Of a DNA stretch of 64,000 nt, positions 11,338 to 37,638 are shown one piece after another. Each line of letters begins with the position of its first letter. The first letter of the stretch is position 1. A program made the translations under genes and the position numbers. The stretch is from Axinella damicornis (lineage: Eukaryota > Porifera > Demospongiae > Axinellida > Axinellidae): contig OZ007514.1 in the NCBI GenBank assembly GCA_963931865.1, positions 4,146,084 to 4,210,083 of the forward strand. The letters are read 5' to 3'. Below the pieces are notes generated by a model. The model saw nothing but the letters and a program-made list of their open reading frames with translations. It did not search any database and was not told the origin of the DNA.

Positions 11338-11632
11338 ATAGCTAGTAAATAAAATGAGTTAACATGTCAGGGCTTCATGCAGCATGAGTCAGTAATAAGT
11401 GCAATCCCAGTTAGTGCATGTATGTTGTTTTGATACAAATTAAAGTCTTGCAAAGGAACAAAGGGTATACTAGAACTGTATGCTAGGGTATACTATAGAA
11501 CTATATGCTAGGGTATATATACTATAGAACTGTATGCTAGGGTACCGGTATACTAGAACTGTCCACAAACATACAATGATACATCAAAGCAGCTCAGTAA
11601 ATGTATTGCGCCAGTGTTCCCATAACCCCTGA
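11338..11632. other. 3' flank of the 17-exon gene
   Basis: Contains a short tandem repeat at ~11468-11575 (units around ACTGTATGCTAGGGTATACT). It lies downstream of the stop at 11633 of the minus-strand gene. No clear AATAAA signal was identified on the minus strand. Confidence 0.5.
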
Positions 11633-26583
<14,951 letters not shown>

Positions 26584-27973
26584 CAAGACATGAAACACGG
26601 TCGCGTTGTGTTAAGTAATGAGGGGCACCCGTAGGCATCGCAATTCAATAACGTTATCTGACCACACCCATACAGGAAATTGTGCATCTGTGATGTAGCT
26701 TGCTAGCTAACGTTTTAATTTTAGTGTCGTCTCGTTTAGCCTATGTAATATGATCTACCGGCCAGTCAGCCACCCATGACTTTTTCTCAATTCCTAGTTC
26801 CTGTTTTAAACTTCACTCAGTAGCTAGCTAGCTAGCTAGCCATTTCGAGCATTTGAATACGTGTTTCATTTTTGTCACTGCTTTGCATAGCTATTAGCTA
26901 GCTAGCAATAATGAGGCAGTATATCTCAGCACCTTGCTGTGTTTGTTTTTGTTTCATAAAAGCCAGTACATAGCTAAATCAGCTGAAAGCAAAAAGAAGG
27001 CAAGGGGGAAAAAAGAAAAGGAAAAAAAAAAAAGAAAAAAAAAAAAAGAAGAAGAAGAAGAAGAAGAAGAAGAAGAAGAAGAAAATAACAACCTAGCAAC
27101 ACACCCACCCCTCCGTGACAGGTCAGACACCGAAGTGTAAGCCTCAGAAGCGCTGGATAGGCGTGTCTGGAATCACAGGAGGGCAACCTGCTTTCTACCA
27201 GACACCTTTAGCTTCGGTGGTCAGATGGGAACCGGCGTACTCCGGCTGCTAGGCGGGGAAGTCAGGAACCGGTATGTACGGAGGGGCCCGACCTCGTACT
27301 CGGTTATTGGGGAGGCAATGTTCAGACCCCAGTCTGCAAGCGAACACGCCATCCCGACTTCCCGCCAAAACTTGCTACAAATTCAGTATATAAACCACAG
27401 ACAGCTGTTTCCGGTTGCGCATGCGCGTGCCACCTGACTTTGACTTCCCGCCAAAAATAATATGAACCTCAGCCGCTAGAAACTACCTGCTAGCTAGACG
27501 GCTAGCTGCATGGGCTCTAGCTAACTCAGGCGAGCGCTCAGTAATTCGTGTTGTAGCTAGGAAGCAGTAAACACCAAGCTGCTTGAACTCAAAACAGCTA
27601 GCTAGCTATCTATCTATCTATCTATACTGATATCTGCTATTTCCACATCTGATCTCTAGTTTGGACTGTATACACACGAAGTTAAGTACCTGGCCAAATA
27701 TAGGTGAGACGGGCAATTTTGCACAATACAGTTCTTGTTGAACACATCATGAGCACATAACTGAGCTACAGAGAACTTTATGGATGGTAAAGAGATACAT
27801 ACAACAGACACAAAATAATTATGCTGTGTTGAATCATTAGTGCACATGGAATAAACTTCCCACAACATGAACACATTGAAAAGCTTAAGAGTGTTGCATT
27901 TGCAGAGCCACGATTCTCTTCTTCGTACTGCCTCAATGTTGTTCCCCTTCCGAGTGGTGTGGGGGGTAGGGTG

Positions 27974-28004
<31 letters not shown>

Positions 28005-28050
28005 GGGGGGGGGGGAGGTGGTGTGGGGGAGAGGGCAGGTGTGGAGAGTG
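26584..28050. other. Upstream region of the 17-exon gene; low-complexity DNA
   Basis: Holds an A-rich tract with (GAA)n (26985-27082), repeated GCTAGCTAGC/(CTAT)n tracts (26818-26840, 27598-27624) and a G-homopolymer (27988-28014). 27380-27460 has two CTTCCCGCCAAAA motifs spaced ~85 bp apart. I see no credible coding exon. A promoter is expected just above 26583, but no TATA-like element is evident. Confidence 0.5.
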
Positions 28051-28054
28051 GGGA

Positions 28055-28340
28055 TCAGAGTGGACCATCGTCCGAGAATCCCTCTTCTTCACTCTCCGTG
28101 TCCTTGTACAAGCTGGCATTGAAGCTTGAGTCGTGCATGGGAGCAGTGAGCATGTGATTGGCAGGATGGGAGGCTGAAGGGGAGGGGAGGAGGAGTGGGC
28201 ATGTGAGAGTGAGTGATCCGAGTGGATCATCATCCGAGAATCCCTCTTCTTCACTCTCAGTGTCCTTGTAGAAGCTGGCGTCCTTGCAGAAGCTGGCGTT
28301 GAAGCTCGAGTTGTGGGAGCAGTGGGAGGCTGAAGGAGAG
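28055..28340 (-). CDS. Acidic duplicated C-terminal coding segment, unrecognised protein
   Basis: One minus frame reads SSFNASFCKDASFYKDTESE, EEGFSDDDPL, a spacer, then SSFNASLYKDTESEEEGFSD and DGPL before TGA (28055-28057). The TESEEEGFSDD block occurs twice (~28065-28130 and ~28215-28310). Acidic Ser/Asp/Glu composition is typical of a casein-kinase-2-type tail. Overlapping Pro/Ser-rich frames are less protein-like. Exon limits are unknown and it may belong with 29220-29860. Confidence 0.38.
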
Positions 28341-29219
28341 GGGAGGAGTGGGCATGCGATAGTGAGATGGAAGGCGGGAAGGAGAAGTGGGTAGGGAATT
28401 TGATTGGGTAGTGTCGGGACCAGACCCCTTGCACGGGGAGGAGGAAGGGTCTTGGTGGGTAGTGTCGGAACCAGACCCCTTGCACGGGGAGGAGGAAGGG
28501 TCTGGGCACGTGCCTACACTTGAGTTGTCCCTACATTTGAGTTGTCCCCATGGAATGCAATCATGCATGGGTAATAGTTAGTGATCAACTGTGACACTAC
28601 ACACACAATCACCTTCGACCTGCTTGTTGCTCCCTTCAACTTTTGTCAAACACTTGTGAGTAACACGGCATAGCACAGCGATTTGCCCTGGTGACACTAT
28701 AAGCCTGGAGAAAAATCATTTCGACGTCATTTGTAATCAATGCTTCTGATTCTCTACAACGTTCGGACCTGAATGTAAGCACCTGCTCAGAGACAATTCA
28801 TCCTCCCCATGTGAAGGGTCTGGTTCTGAGACTAACTGGCAGGGAGAGAGGCTGAGGGAAGGGGAAGGAGGAATGGGCATGTGATTCGTCTACAGTGTGG
28901 ATCGAGGTTGGAGGAGGGGAAAGGAGGAGGAGCCTGGTTGTCATGGAGCTTTCATCAGTTGGATTGAAAACTTACTCTTCAGGTTCCGGTAGCTTCCCTG
29001 CTGAGGTTACATCACAATCTTCAGCTCATCTCCACTGGTACAGATCCTCAGCCTCTCTCCGCCACGACTGCCACCACCAGTGGCAGTGAGGATGCAGCTG
29101 ATGTAGAGTGTGGGCTGGTCGGGAGTGGATATGGAACCGACATATCTCTCACTAGGAATACTGCGAACTGAGGGGAGGGGAATGAAGGAGGAGAGTGGGA
29201 GGAGGAGAGGTGTGTTTAT

Positions 29220-29860
29220 ACTAAAAGGCTAACTGGAGATCAGGGATCAGGTACCGTTGAAGCTTGCATTCCCGTGTCCAGGTCGTAGCCAGCTGCCAGC
29301 AGAATGCTCTCATGAGGATACACTGCAATCCCTCCAGTGGAGCCAAACCGCTGCGTGTGATAGGTCGGGTCAATCTGTGTGCAATTCGTGGCAACAGATG
29401 CAAAAGTTGTTAACAGGTGAAATACGTCGTGTAGATGTGGAGCATCACAACAGAAGACGTTCACTAAACTAATGGTCAGTCTCCTTGAAAGCTGGGAGCA
29501 TTATGTCTCATAAATGGGTTTGTACAAAGATTCTTAATTTGTGGGCTTGCGTAGCTGAGCACACCTGTTTCACGTTGCAGTACTTTGACGTTGGTCCCAG
29601 TACACGACTCTTGTAGGCAGCAACACACCTCACGCTGTGGGGGTAGAATGGAACATGATCACTCCTCCGTCCCCCACTAGCTGTAGTGACACCCACTTCA
29701 GCTGGGTCCAAGTACATGGCTTGCAACACTCCACGCTTCAATGATGTAAAGCTTGTATCCTAGGTACTTGCACACCGCTCCCGTTGAGGATCCTCGGAGG
29801 ACGTGGAGGGATGGCCGAGTCTGCAGGACGTACAGGTCCCAGATTTCCACCTTGCCACCA
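29220..29860 (-). pseudogene. WD-repeat-like gene fragments, minus strand
   Basis: Separated minus frames look WD40-like: GKVEIWDLYVLQTRPSLHVL (near 29855-29790), VGDGGVIMFHSTPT (near 29690-29640) and STGGIAVYPHESILLAAGYD (near 29345-29280). They are not in one frame, and I could not find a splice solution joining them, so this is either a multi-exon gene I cannot resolve or a decayed copy. Low confidence. Confidence 0.3.
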
Positions 29861-29890
29861 TCTCATTGTCATGTGATCTGATGTGAGGGA

Positions 29891-29893
29891 GGT

Positions 29894-29926
<33 letters not shown>
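29891..29926. repeat. G homopolymer tract
   Basis: About 36 consecutive G. Length is likely unreliable in the assembly. Confidence 0.9.
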
Positions 29927-30045
29927 ACAGGGGTATACATGTCATCCTGCATTTTGTATACTGTACATTCATGTGCTCAGTGTGAATGGAATAGGAATAC
30001 AGATTCTACCACAGTGTGTGGGCGTTCTATTGATGTACTGCGGAG

Positions 30046-30345
30046 GATAAATCGCATAACCTCTGCTATGACGTCACAGCGGAGGTTATGCGATTTATCC
30101 TCCGCGGTACATCAAAGGATCGCCACGCTGTGCTGAGAATCAGAGAGTTGTAGCTGTCTAGCAGCCGGATCCAGTTACTACCTTGGAGGTTACGTCTGTG
30201 GTAGAAGCCGGATCTACTACGTTGACTCGGAGGTTATGCGGTTTATCCTCCTTGGGAAAGTTTAGCCTTGGCTTCGCCTCGGCCAAACTTTCCCGCAGAG
30301 GATAAATCGCATACCCTCCGCGTCGACGTAGTAGATCCTATACAT
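30046..30345. mobile_element. Two adjacent foldback elements, GGAGGATAAATCGCATAACC family
   Basis: 30046-30106 is a hairpin (CGGAGGATAAATCGCATAAC and its inverse around CTATGACGTCACAG). 30208-30336 is a second, larger hairpin (GATCTACTACGT(T)GACTCGGAGG and its inverse) with an inner stem GGGAAAGTTTAGCC / GGCCAAACTTTCCC. Both share the GGAGG(A/T)TA(A)ATCGCAT core. Confidence 0.7.
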
Positions 30346-30479
30346 CAGAGTGGGAAGGAATTATCGAACAGAGTCATAGAAACAAAACTGCAGTTAGCTG
30401 GAACGGAACAGAAACAGCTGGAAATTATGGCATTGAGCTTTTGCTGCATCTGTATGTGATGTCCCTGAGGGGTTACCAC

Positions 30480-30715
30480 AGCGGCGGCTAACAAGGGTCT
30501 GGAGAAGGCAGAGCCTATTTTAACAAAGTCCCTTGCCCCTCCTAAGGATGCGGTGTAGTTTCAGGCGAAAACGCCTGAAAAAACCCACACTCATTTTTTA
30601 GGGTAGAGCCGAGTCAACTCCTACGAGCCAGAGAAGAAATTGCATCCTATGGTAAGGGGGGATTTGAACCTGCAACCTTTTGATTAGTTGTCGAATGCTT
30701 TGCTATCCCACAATG
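30480..30715 (-). mobile_element. tRNA-derived SINE, copy in minus orientation
   Basis: Read on the minus strand, GGTTGCAGGTTCAAATCCC (B-box type) lies at ~30658-30676 and an A-box-like segment at ~30700-30712. The body CTACCC...GACTCGGCTCTACCC and the tail GTTAGCCGCCGCTGTGGTAA match the plus-strand copy at 43575-43822. Confidence 0.65.
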
Positions 30716-31077
30716 TGAGTTGGAACGGAATGGAGCCACAATTCACGATGTTAAGAGTACCTGATATAGATGTGTCCGAGTTTCTGACCACACAGACGCA
30801 ACACCAGCAGCTGGCCCATTTCCCGAGTCCCTTGCTCTTGGTTGAGTTGAAACGGAATCAGGAGAGCGTTGGTCCGAGACCGAACAGGCAATGAACGCAA
30901 ACTGCTATAGAGTCTATATCACCAATGGTCCATTTCATGCTCAGATGCGCCATTTTCTAGTATCACCGTATACGCGTAATGAATGTAGGGCCTAGGGGCT
31001 GGGCGTGCCCGATACTAGTATACTCGCGATCACGCCCTAAAATAATTATTTTGTTTACACGATCAGGCATTTTTGTC
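30716..31077. other. 5' flank of the death-domain gene
   Basis: No gene seen. The last ~60 bases before ATG 31078 are AT-rich (AAATAATTATTTTGTTTACA); a TATA-less or AT-rich promoter is possible but not shown. Confidence 0.35.
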
Positions 31078-33435
31078 ATGTCAGGTAAGAAAGTGTTTCT
31101 CTTCGATGTGATCCAAAAAATAATGTTTAATGCTTCTGTTTGTATATACTACAGGCAAGAGTCTAACCATCAAGACCCTGACGCATGAGCTGAAGGACGT
31201 TACTGCTGACTGGTTTCAGCTTGGTGTTCAGCTGGGAGTGAAGCCTGCCAAGCTGCGCCAGATAGACCAGGACTGTGGTGGCAAAACGGAGCGATGTAGT
31301 ACGGAGATGCTCAATTGTTGGTTGCAGGGTGATCTGGAAGCGTCCTGGGGTAAAGTGGTTGAGGCTCTTCAGAGAATGGACCGTGTTGTGCTAGCGCAGC
31401 AACTGCAGAGGATGTACATGTATCGGGGGAGTAAAGGTGAGATAGGACATAGCTATACCTACAATAAACAACGTGGATATTGGTCCGGCAGGAAGTACAT
31501 ACTTTAGGTATAGGTACCGGAAATGCGCGCGTATCTATATCTAGAACCAGCCTTATCCCTAATATACCCTAACCCATTGCCCTACTTCCTGCCGGAACAA
31601 TATCCACTTCATACAATAAATGAAGCGGTTATTGGTCGGGCAGGAAGTAGGGTGATGGGTTAGGGTGTATTAGGCCATTGCCGATTCTAGATGGCCGCTC
31701 GTTTCCGGTACCTATACCTAAAGTATGTACTTCCTGCCGGACCACTACCCACGTCATGCAGTACAAACTGATTTCTAGTCTCGTTCCCAGACCGTTTATC
31801 CAGTGCATGTATCGCTTCCAGTATAACGCGCGGAAAAACGGTCTGGTAGGTATGGGCCACATTCCTTAAACTCCGCCAGAATCCGGGCAGATCGTAGAAC
31901 AAGTCATCTCAATGACGTATACTAATATAGTACAGATTCACCAGCGTGCAATAACAACGTGTTGTCAAAACTTCTGGATTTCGACATGTTTAAATTACTG
32001 CCAGCGCTACTCAATTAACGGTGATGAGACCTTAGGAATGTGCACTATATCTACCAGACCCTTCCTTCCCCACGTGCGATACTAAAATTGATCCGTGCTG
32101 GGTTGGTTGGGTCGACGTCTGGGACCGAGACTAGCTGATTTCATAGCTAGCTGCATTTACACTTTGAAATCATTATACTGACAACATTTCACATCCCCCC
32201 TAGGGCAGTAGCTATTGGATGGGGAGCTAGTGCCCATACAGTTAGCAGTGCGATAGATCTCTAGACAAGAATAGTGGATGTAATTAGAGTAAAACCACTA
32301 AAATTCGGCCACCATGAATATTCGGACGGCTGCAAGGGCAAATGAAAGCAGCAGACCAGCCCATTCCTGCACTGATAGGTAGCCAGGGCCCCCGCCACTC
32401 CCCACCAGATTATCACCGACTTGCACAAATAGCTCTTGCTGGCCCAACTCTGTAAACAACGTCCGAAAATCGTCTATCTTCGGCCTTTAGCACCGATCAT
32501 CGGACGGTACCGCATGAAAAATCAACAAAGGGGGTTACTGGGGATCAAAGTCGGTTGGCATCAAGTGCAGACCCTTGTGGGCCAGACTGCCGAGAACCGC
32601 TCTCTGTGACCTCGTCATTCTCCTTCCAGGGATCAAAACGATGGATGAGGTATAGCTATCAATAGTCAGACAGCCTAAGCCTTGGTTGAAAATATTCTAA
32701 ACTGCTTCAGGCATCTATACTGTACTTTTATCCTCTTCAGGTATCCAGGGGACAAGTTCCAGTGCAAATAGTTGTGATGATCTGCTAAACCCAATCACTC
32801 GCGACAATACCAAAGCAGCCCAGTACACTTACAACAGGTGTACAGTTGACATGCGAGACAAGGAAATCCGCCAGGTGTACGCTGGTTTTGTACGAGAAGC
32901 TAAGATTTTATTGCAGCGCAGTCAAACCTCTCTGGACGACCTCCTGTTCGCCCTATCAAATGTTGAAGAGTCTGTGCCCAATGATCTTCGGTTGGCAAGC
33001 AATCTTCATTCATTCATGCAAGCTCTGAGTGCAACCCAGTCTCCGTACAACTACAGCAACGTGGCATTCCTCGTTAGAGAATTTGGAGGAAAGGAAGGGA
33101 CGAAACTTGTAACGAAGTACGAGAGGAGATTGAAGCCCATCTTTAAGAAGGAGATGACATTGGTCAATGTGCGTGGAAAGACTATGCAATTTCAGGTGAA
33201 GGTCAATGTGAACCGCCAATGGAAGGAACAGGATGTCGTAGATTTCAGAAATACATTAGCAAAACTGTTTAAGCGTGAGCCACAAGAGTTCTTCTTGAAG
33301 TCTGTTAACAATGGCTGCATTGAACTGACGTTCCTAATTCCAGCTGGTATTGGCACATCGATCAACAGTGCTGTGGGCTGTTTAACCACTGATCTGAGAA
33401 CAATGGACATCATTGCCTTGAAACTTAATGGGTAA
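31078..33435 (+). CDS. Death-domain protein, 3 exons, 327 aa
   Basis: Exons 31078-31084, 31155-31436 and 32741-33435, with junctions G|GTAAGA, AAAG|GTGAGA and acceptors CTACAG and CTTCAG. The sum is 984 nt. Exon 1 contributes only ATGTCAG. Residues ~3-95 form a death domain: LTHELKDVTADWFQLGVQLG, KPAKLRQIDQDCGG, EMLNCWLQGDLEASWGKVVE and ALQRMDRVVLAQQL are the expected helices with the W-(x)-LG core. Residues ~150-327 form a second domain (FLVREFGGKEGTKLVTKYER, FLKSVNNGCIELTFLIPAG). I recall similar regions in invertebrate NLR/death-fold proteins but cannot name it. It is probably an adaptor in death-fold signalling in the cytosol; partners are unknown. Alternative upstream exons cannot be excluded. 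Confidence 0.8.
31473..31752. mobile_element. Inverted pair of TIR elements, TCCGGCAGGAAGTA family
   Basis: 31482-31608 is bounded by GGTCCGGCAGGAAGTACATA and TACTTCCTGCCGGAACAATA. 31633-31751 is bounded by TCGGGCAGGAAGTAGGGTGA and GTACTTCCTGCCGGACC. The second is largely the inverse of the first (TACTTTAGGTATAGGTACCG recurs inverted). The pair could form a ~270-bp hairpin in intron 2 of the death-domain gene. Confidence 0.65.
31776..32133. mobile_element. Non-autonomous DNA element with TAGTCTCGTTCCCAG ends
   Basis: Ends tagtctcgttcccagaccg and GACGTCTGGGACCGAGACTA. A third distinct member of the TAG(C/T)CTCGT(T/G)CCCAG terminal family, within intron 2 of the death-domain gene. Confidence 0.55.
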
Positions 33436-34280
33436 GGGAACTACATCACCATAGATACAAGTACATCCCAATACATGCAAGTGCATCCCCATAGGTGCAA
33501 GTGTACATCAGCGTAAAAGCACTTGCAAATTTGTGACTGACGTCAGGCGTGCACTAAATTACACACCAACACTGGTATGGGTGTCAAAAGCTGTAGCTGC
33601 TGTAGCTCAGTAATTCTCCCCAATTACCGAGCGCCCGGGAATGAAGCTAGCTATAACTAATCGTGTGGAAACTGCACTCCAGGTAGCTGGTGAATCATCG
33701 CTCAGGTCTTAGTCGCTGCTTGTGGATTGGTTCATGGACGGGCTCACCCCAATTAGCTAACACACATGGAATAAACAACTGACAACTGCACTCCTGGTAT
33801 CAGAAGTAAGTGCAACTGTTATGGCTGCAGACTCGCCTTTTAGGATGAAGCCTCAGGCCTTCCTCTCACCTCTTGGATGCCTCAGTGTCTAATTGCATCT
33901 ACAACTAGTTACTCACAGTTCATTCCGATTGACGCACACCTTAGTTAGCAATGGCAGCCAACAGGAAGACAGTGGAGGTGCTCCTAACTCCACTACCATG
34001 GTGAGTTTCAGCACAATTATTATCCATTTGGGTCGGTGCACGACGTTGATCATGACAATTTAGTCAGAATATTCGTACGCTTTTCCTGCGAGTTATAGAT
34101 AGATAGATAGATAGATAGATAAATTCGAAAGGAATGTCTCATCAGCCAGTGGCTGGTCTACCTGAGGTTTGATTGTTACTTTATGTGGCACAATGTTAGC
34201 GCAGCGCTAGCAAGCTTTAATTCCTAGCCATTCAATCTAGTTCTTACCAAATGATCTGCTGCATGGACGTCATGTGAGAT
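33436..34280. other. Intergenic; degenerate copy of the satellite MITE
   Basis: 33436-33520 has a short TACAAGTACATC-like repeat. ~33700-34090 is a decayed unit of the 6.4-11.3-kb satellite family (GCACTCCTGGTAT, GGTGAGTTTCAGCACAATTA, TTAGTCAGAATATTCGTACG). (GATA)n at ~34095-34122. No gene seen. Confidence 0.55.
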
Positions 34281-37200
34281 ATGGGTGCTCTTTTATCAGA
34301 CTTCAATACAGCACTCCGTTGGTTGTTGTTTTGCTCCATGTCCAGTGAAATGATATGGGAAGATGTGCACCATAAAAGAAGGGCACCTGTTGGTGAGCCT
34401 GAGGTATGCTGTTACAATATTGCAGTGGTGTTGTCCTGTTTCATAACCATTACTGTGTACTAGGTGGTTGCTTCGGCCAAGAAGATCAAGTTGTCATTTG
34501 ACGTAGAACTGTGAGTGGCTCTATATAGCAATTTTTTAATGACATTGCCCAAACTAGAGGTGCTCAGCAGAGCACATACCCCGTGCGCTACTTTGACTTG
34601 ACAGCTATAGGCCTACCACCGATTATTCATACAGCATGCATGACGAGCTAGCTATAGGCCACGATTTACAGCGATATCAGCATGCAGAATTATGAGATAC
34701 CGTAAGTTGTGGCAGTAATGTTAGAAATAGGGTGTGGTCAAGTTGTATAAATTAGAAGCACGACTTTCACGCAGCTTTTCTCAGCCTCTCGAGTAGATCT
34801 CTGGTCTGTGAGTTACGTAGACGCTAGTATTTTCTGAATTCTGACACTTCTATCCTGAAATATGCCTTCAACAAGGCCTTCACTGCTCAAACCGCTCTAC
34901 ATCTATGGACAGACTGACAGGACAGACTGACAGACAAACCGATCACTCTACCCCCTGCTGCGCATGCGCACGGGGTAAATATGACGTGTTTCTGAAATGC
35001 TTGTCGAAATTGTTTGCATTGTTCCTTAATAATCAGCTGTGTATTTCAAGACCAATAATTACCTGGTACAAAGATCTTAACATTGTTCCCATACACCATA
35101 CAAGGCAGCAGTACACAGTGCACGAAATGTATGACTCATGTCAAAGCCCTGCAGGCCTGTCATGTCATGTGAATGTTGTCAAGTGCCCATCTTGCGTGGT
35201 CACCACAAGGTTTTCTGAAGCGCTGTAGAGGGGGTTGTCTGTTGCCAGTGATGAAGCGTGCCTCACATGTCTTTGTTAAAGATCATGCAACTGCTTCGCT
35301 CACTCAGCTACTGCCTCATTTGCCTACGTGAGCAGTCCAGTGCCGGACAGCTCTCTGTGCACGGTTCTGTCACCTCTGCTCCCCGATAGCATCCACTTCA
35401 ACTGCTGCTCACTGATTGCATCCACCTCACGCCGATCTTGTCCAATTCAGCTGCTCGCTGATCCGTTCAAGGTTCGGAGGTTGTAGTAAAGTAGTGACAG
35501 AGGTCGTGCATCACTAGTCTAGTCCTGCCCCCTGAACATCCCACTTGCGTTTCGCACAGACATTAAAATCTTAATGTGTTGATACCAAACCATTCGTCCT
35601 ACAATATGTTATGATGTCATGTTCATCATGTAGGCCTGAAGGGCTCCGGTCAATAAGGAGAGTAAAACGCTTCTGGGTGGAAGTTGAGACTAAAGGACCG
35701 TACATTGACTCACGTTCAGCAGCTGCAAGTAGAAATCACGCAGGTATCTTCGAACAAGCGCGTGTAAACATCGTATTTTAAATTCACCGTACAGTTATCT
35801 TTCAACATCCGTATATCTCCAGAAACTAGAAAATGTGTTAATTTCTGGTTTTTACCGGAGCGCTAGTGGAGGCTTTCAAATTTAATTTTGTAGACATATC
35901 ATATGTGCTTGTTTACTTCAACCTATTATCTGATTCTCCTCACTGTTTTGAACACCTGTTTATGTGTTCTCAGAGGACAGGCTACTTCACCTCACCTACA
36001 AAAGAATGAATCGGGGTATCGACCAAGAAAATTGATCATGCGATCTGGTAAATACTGTTACAACATGAACTCTTTCCTTGTTTGAACCATCCAAACTACT
36101 TCCTACATACGTAGTTGGTGGGCATCATCCGGGACAACTGCATGATGTGAAGTTGAAGCGAGTTAAAAGTGAGTTGTAGTAATAATTATGTATCCCGCAT
36201 TTGTACATGTATTGATATCCCATAGAAGCTGAGGCCTAGGGTGGTTACCTTGCCTTGCTTCTGTGTTAGTAGCTAAAACCTATACCTACATATCCAAGTG
36301 TATGCTGTGGATGAATCAGGTACGTAGGTAGCTGTGTGGACCAATCATGTATGCTGCTGCACAGCCTTGAGGGATATATAGTAAAGTTGTCAGGGATTTA
36401 TGGCTAGTAAACCAACTGAGTCTGAGGGCAACAGCCCAAGGATGAGGTTGTTTACGGTGTATGTGTACTCTTCATTATGAATATTTGATTACACTTGCCT
36501 ACATACAAGTGGACAGCATCTACCAGTAGCATAGCTAGTAGCTACAAGTATGAGATGGAGGGGCGTAGCTAGGATTTGGAGACAGAGGAGGCATGGAGTT
36601 CACAGCGCGCGAAGCGCGCGCCGAACATTTTTCGAGCTAATTAATTATTCATTAGTTAATCCGCAGTGCGCGCAAACAGTCGCTCGAAAAATGCTACAGC
36701 AATATGCCGGTGCCCTGACTGTCCCAGACGTGCAGCACTATCAGCGTTAAGAGTATACACCAGCTCATGGTCAGCCTAGCTCCTGTCTCTGTCATCAGAT
36801 TGAACGCACATCGTACACGGAGTGTGTGAGACTCCGAACACGCGTGTCATTATCCAGAAAAGCGAGGAGGCAACTGCTTCCCTTGCCTCATTGCTAGCTA
36901 CGCCCATGACACACTAAAGATGAAGACTCTATAGTGCACATCAAACACCTTCCTATAGTTTAGAGCAATGATGGTTATATTCATTTTCTCTTCTTCTTGC
37001 AGTTTTCTTCCGAGTTGCAGTATTTGTCACAGCTGTGTTTGTGATAGCTACATGTGCTACACTGGGCATATCAATGAAGGGTTAGGAGTACTGTCGTTGT
37101 CTCAATGTTCAGTTGTAATCAAAATGCTTGAAGCCCTTTGCAGATTGATACATAATAGGTACCTATAGGGCTTCCCAATTATAATGATGTTGACTTTTGA

Positions 37201-37638
37201 GGTCATTCCTTCTAGATGAGGTTGTGTCATAGACCGCGGCCAGTCTGCATGGTCCCTCTCTTACTAGAAGCCTTGAGCCTTCACATAGCCAGAAAGTTGG
37301 CATTGTGTTGAAGGTCAACACAATGTCATGCATGTGCACGAATAGCACTGTATTGTGCATGATTGAACTGCATACTGCATGACGCTGGAATGTGTTGCTT
37401 GTCCTATGGCACATTATTGGTATGTAACATGATGGAGTTTACATGATGTGTGTTTGTCTGACCTCTAGTCAACTTGACCGGATATCGATTCTTGGCTGTC
37501 ATTCTGCTTATCAGTGTGCTGATGGTGGGTGCACATGTGACATGGCTACGCCATTGGAGCTGCAGAACAAACTGCACTATTATTTGTTGTATTGTAGGGT
37601 CAGTGGGAATTATACTTCTATATACCTACTTGCGGTAA
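34281..37638 (+). CDS. Seven-exon protein with three hydrophobic segments, 217 aa
   Basis: Exons 34281-34403, 34464-34510, 35634-35743, 35976-36047, 36115-36168, 37003-37080 and 37469-37638. All introns are GT-AG, all phases fit, and the sum is 654 nt. The start could instead be ATG 34338 (same frame, 19 residues shorter). The N-terminal half is basic and hydrophilic (PEGLRSIRRVKRFWVEVETK, YRPRKLIMRSG). The C-terminal half has hydrophobic stretches FFRVAVFVTAVFVIATCATL, YRFLAVILLISVLMVGAHVT and TIICCIVGSVGIILLYTYLR, so it is most likely a small membrane protein with a cytosolic basic domain. No family recognised. Exon 4 uses the second of two acceptors (CAGAG|GA); the first would give an early stop. 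The last exon is duplicated at 44088-44260. Confidence 0.62.
34551..34978 (-). mobile_element. Dispersed element with GCGCATGCGC...GGGGTAA end, copy 2
   Basis: Inverted, shorter copy of 5654-6333. Starts actagaggtgctcagcagag and CACATACCCC, ends GACTGACAGACA...GCGCATGCGCACGGGGTAA. Lies in intron 2 of the membrane-protein gene. Confidence 0.55.
35283..35600. repeat. Dispersed CTGCTCC-minisatellite element, copy 3
   Basis: Opens GCTTCGCTCACTCAGCTACT, has GATTGCATCCACCT and CTGCTC(A)C units, ends AGTCTAGTCCTGCCCCCTGA followed by ATCTTAATGTGTTGATACCA. It ends ~35 bases before exon 3 of the membrane-protein gene. Confidence 0.6.
36560..36905 (+). mobile_element. Non-autonomous DNA element, GTAGCTAGGAT family, copy 2
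   Basis: Same orientation as 1908-2250; ends GGGGCGTAGCTAGGAT and TTGCTAGCTACGCCC. Lies in intron 5 of the membrane-protein gene. Confidence 0.65.

Noticed and set aside
9030..11352. Repeated 60-112-residue frames with shared sequence (RALEQWRLKGRQKHSQLHYQ)
   Set aside because: They repeat because the 287-bp DNA unit repeats. They read through the repeat termini and have no splice or protein-family support.
27778..28509. 243-residue Pro/Ser/His-rich minus frame
   Set aside because: Composition follows C-rich DNA and runs through a G homopolymer. The alternative frame with TESEEEGFSDD repeats is more protein-like.
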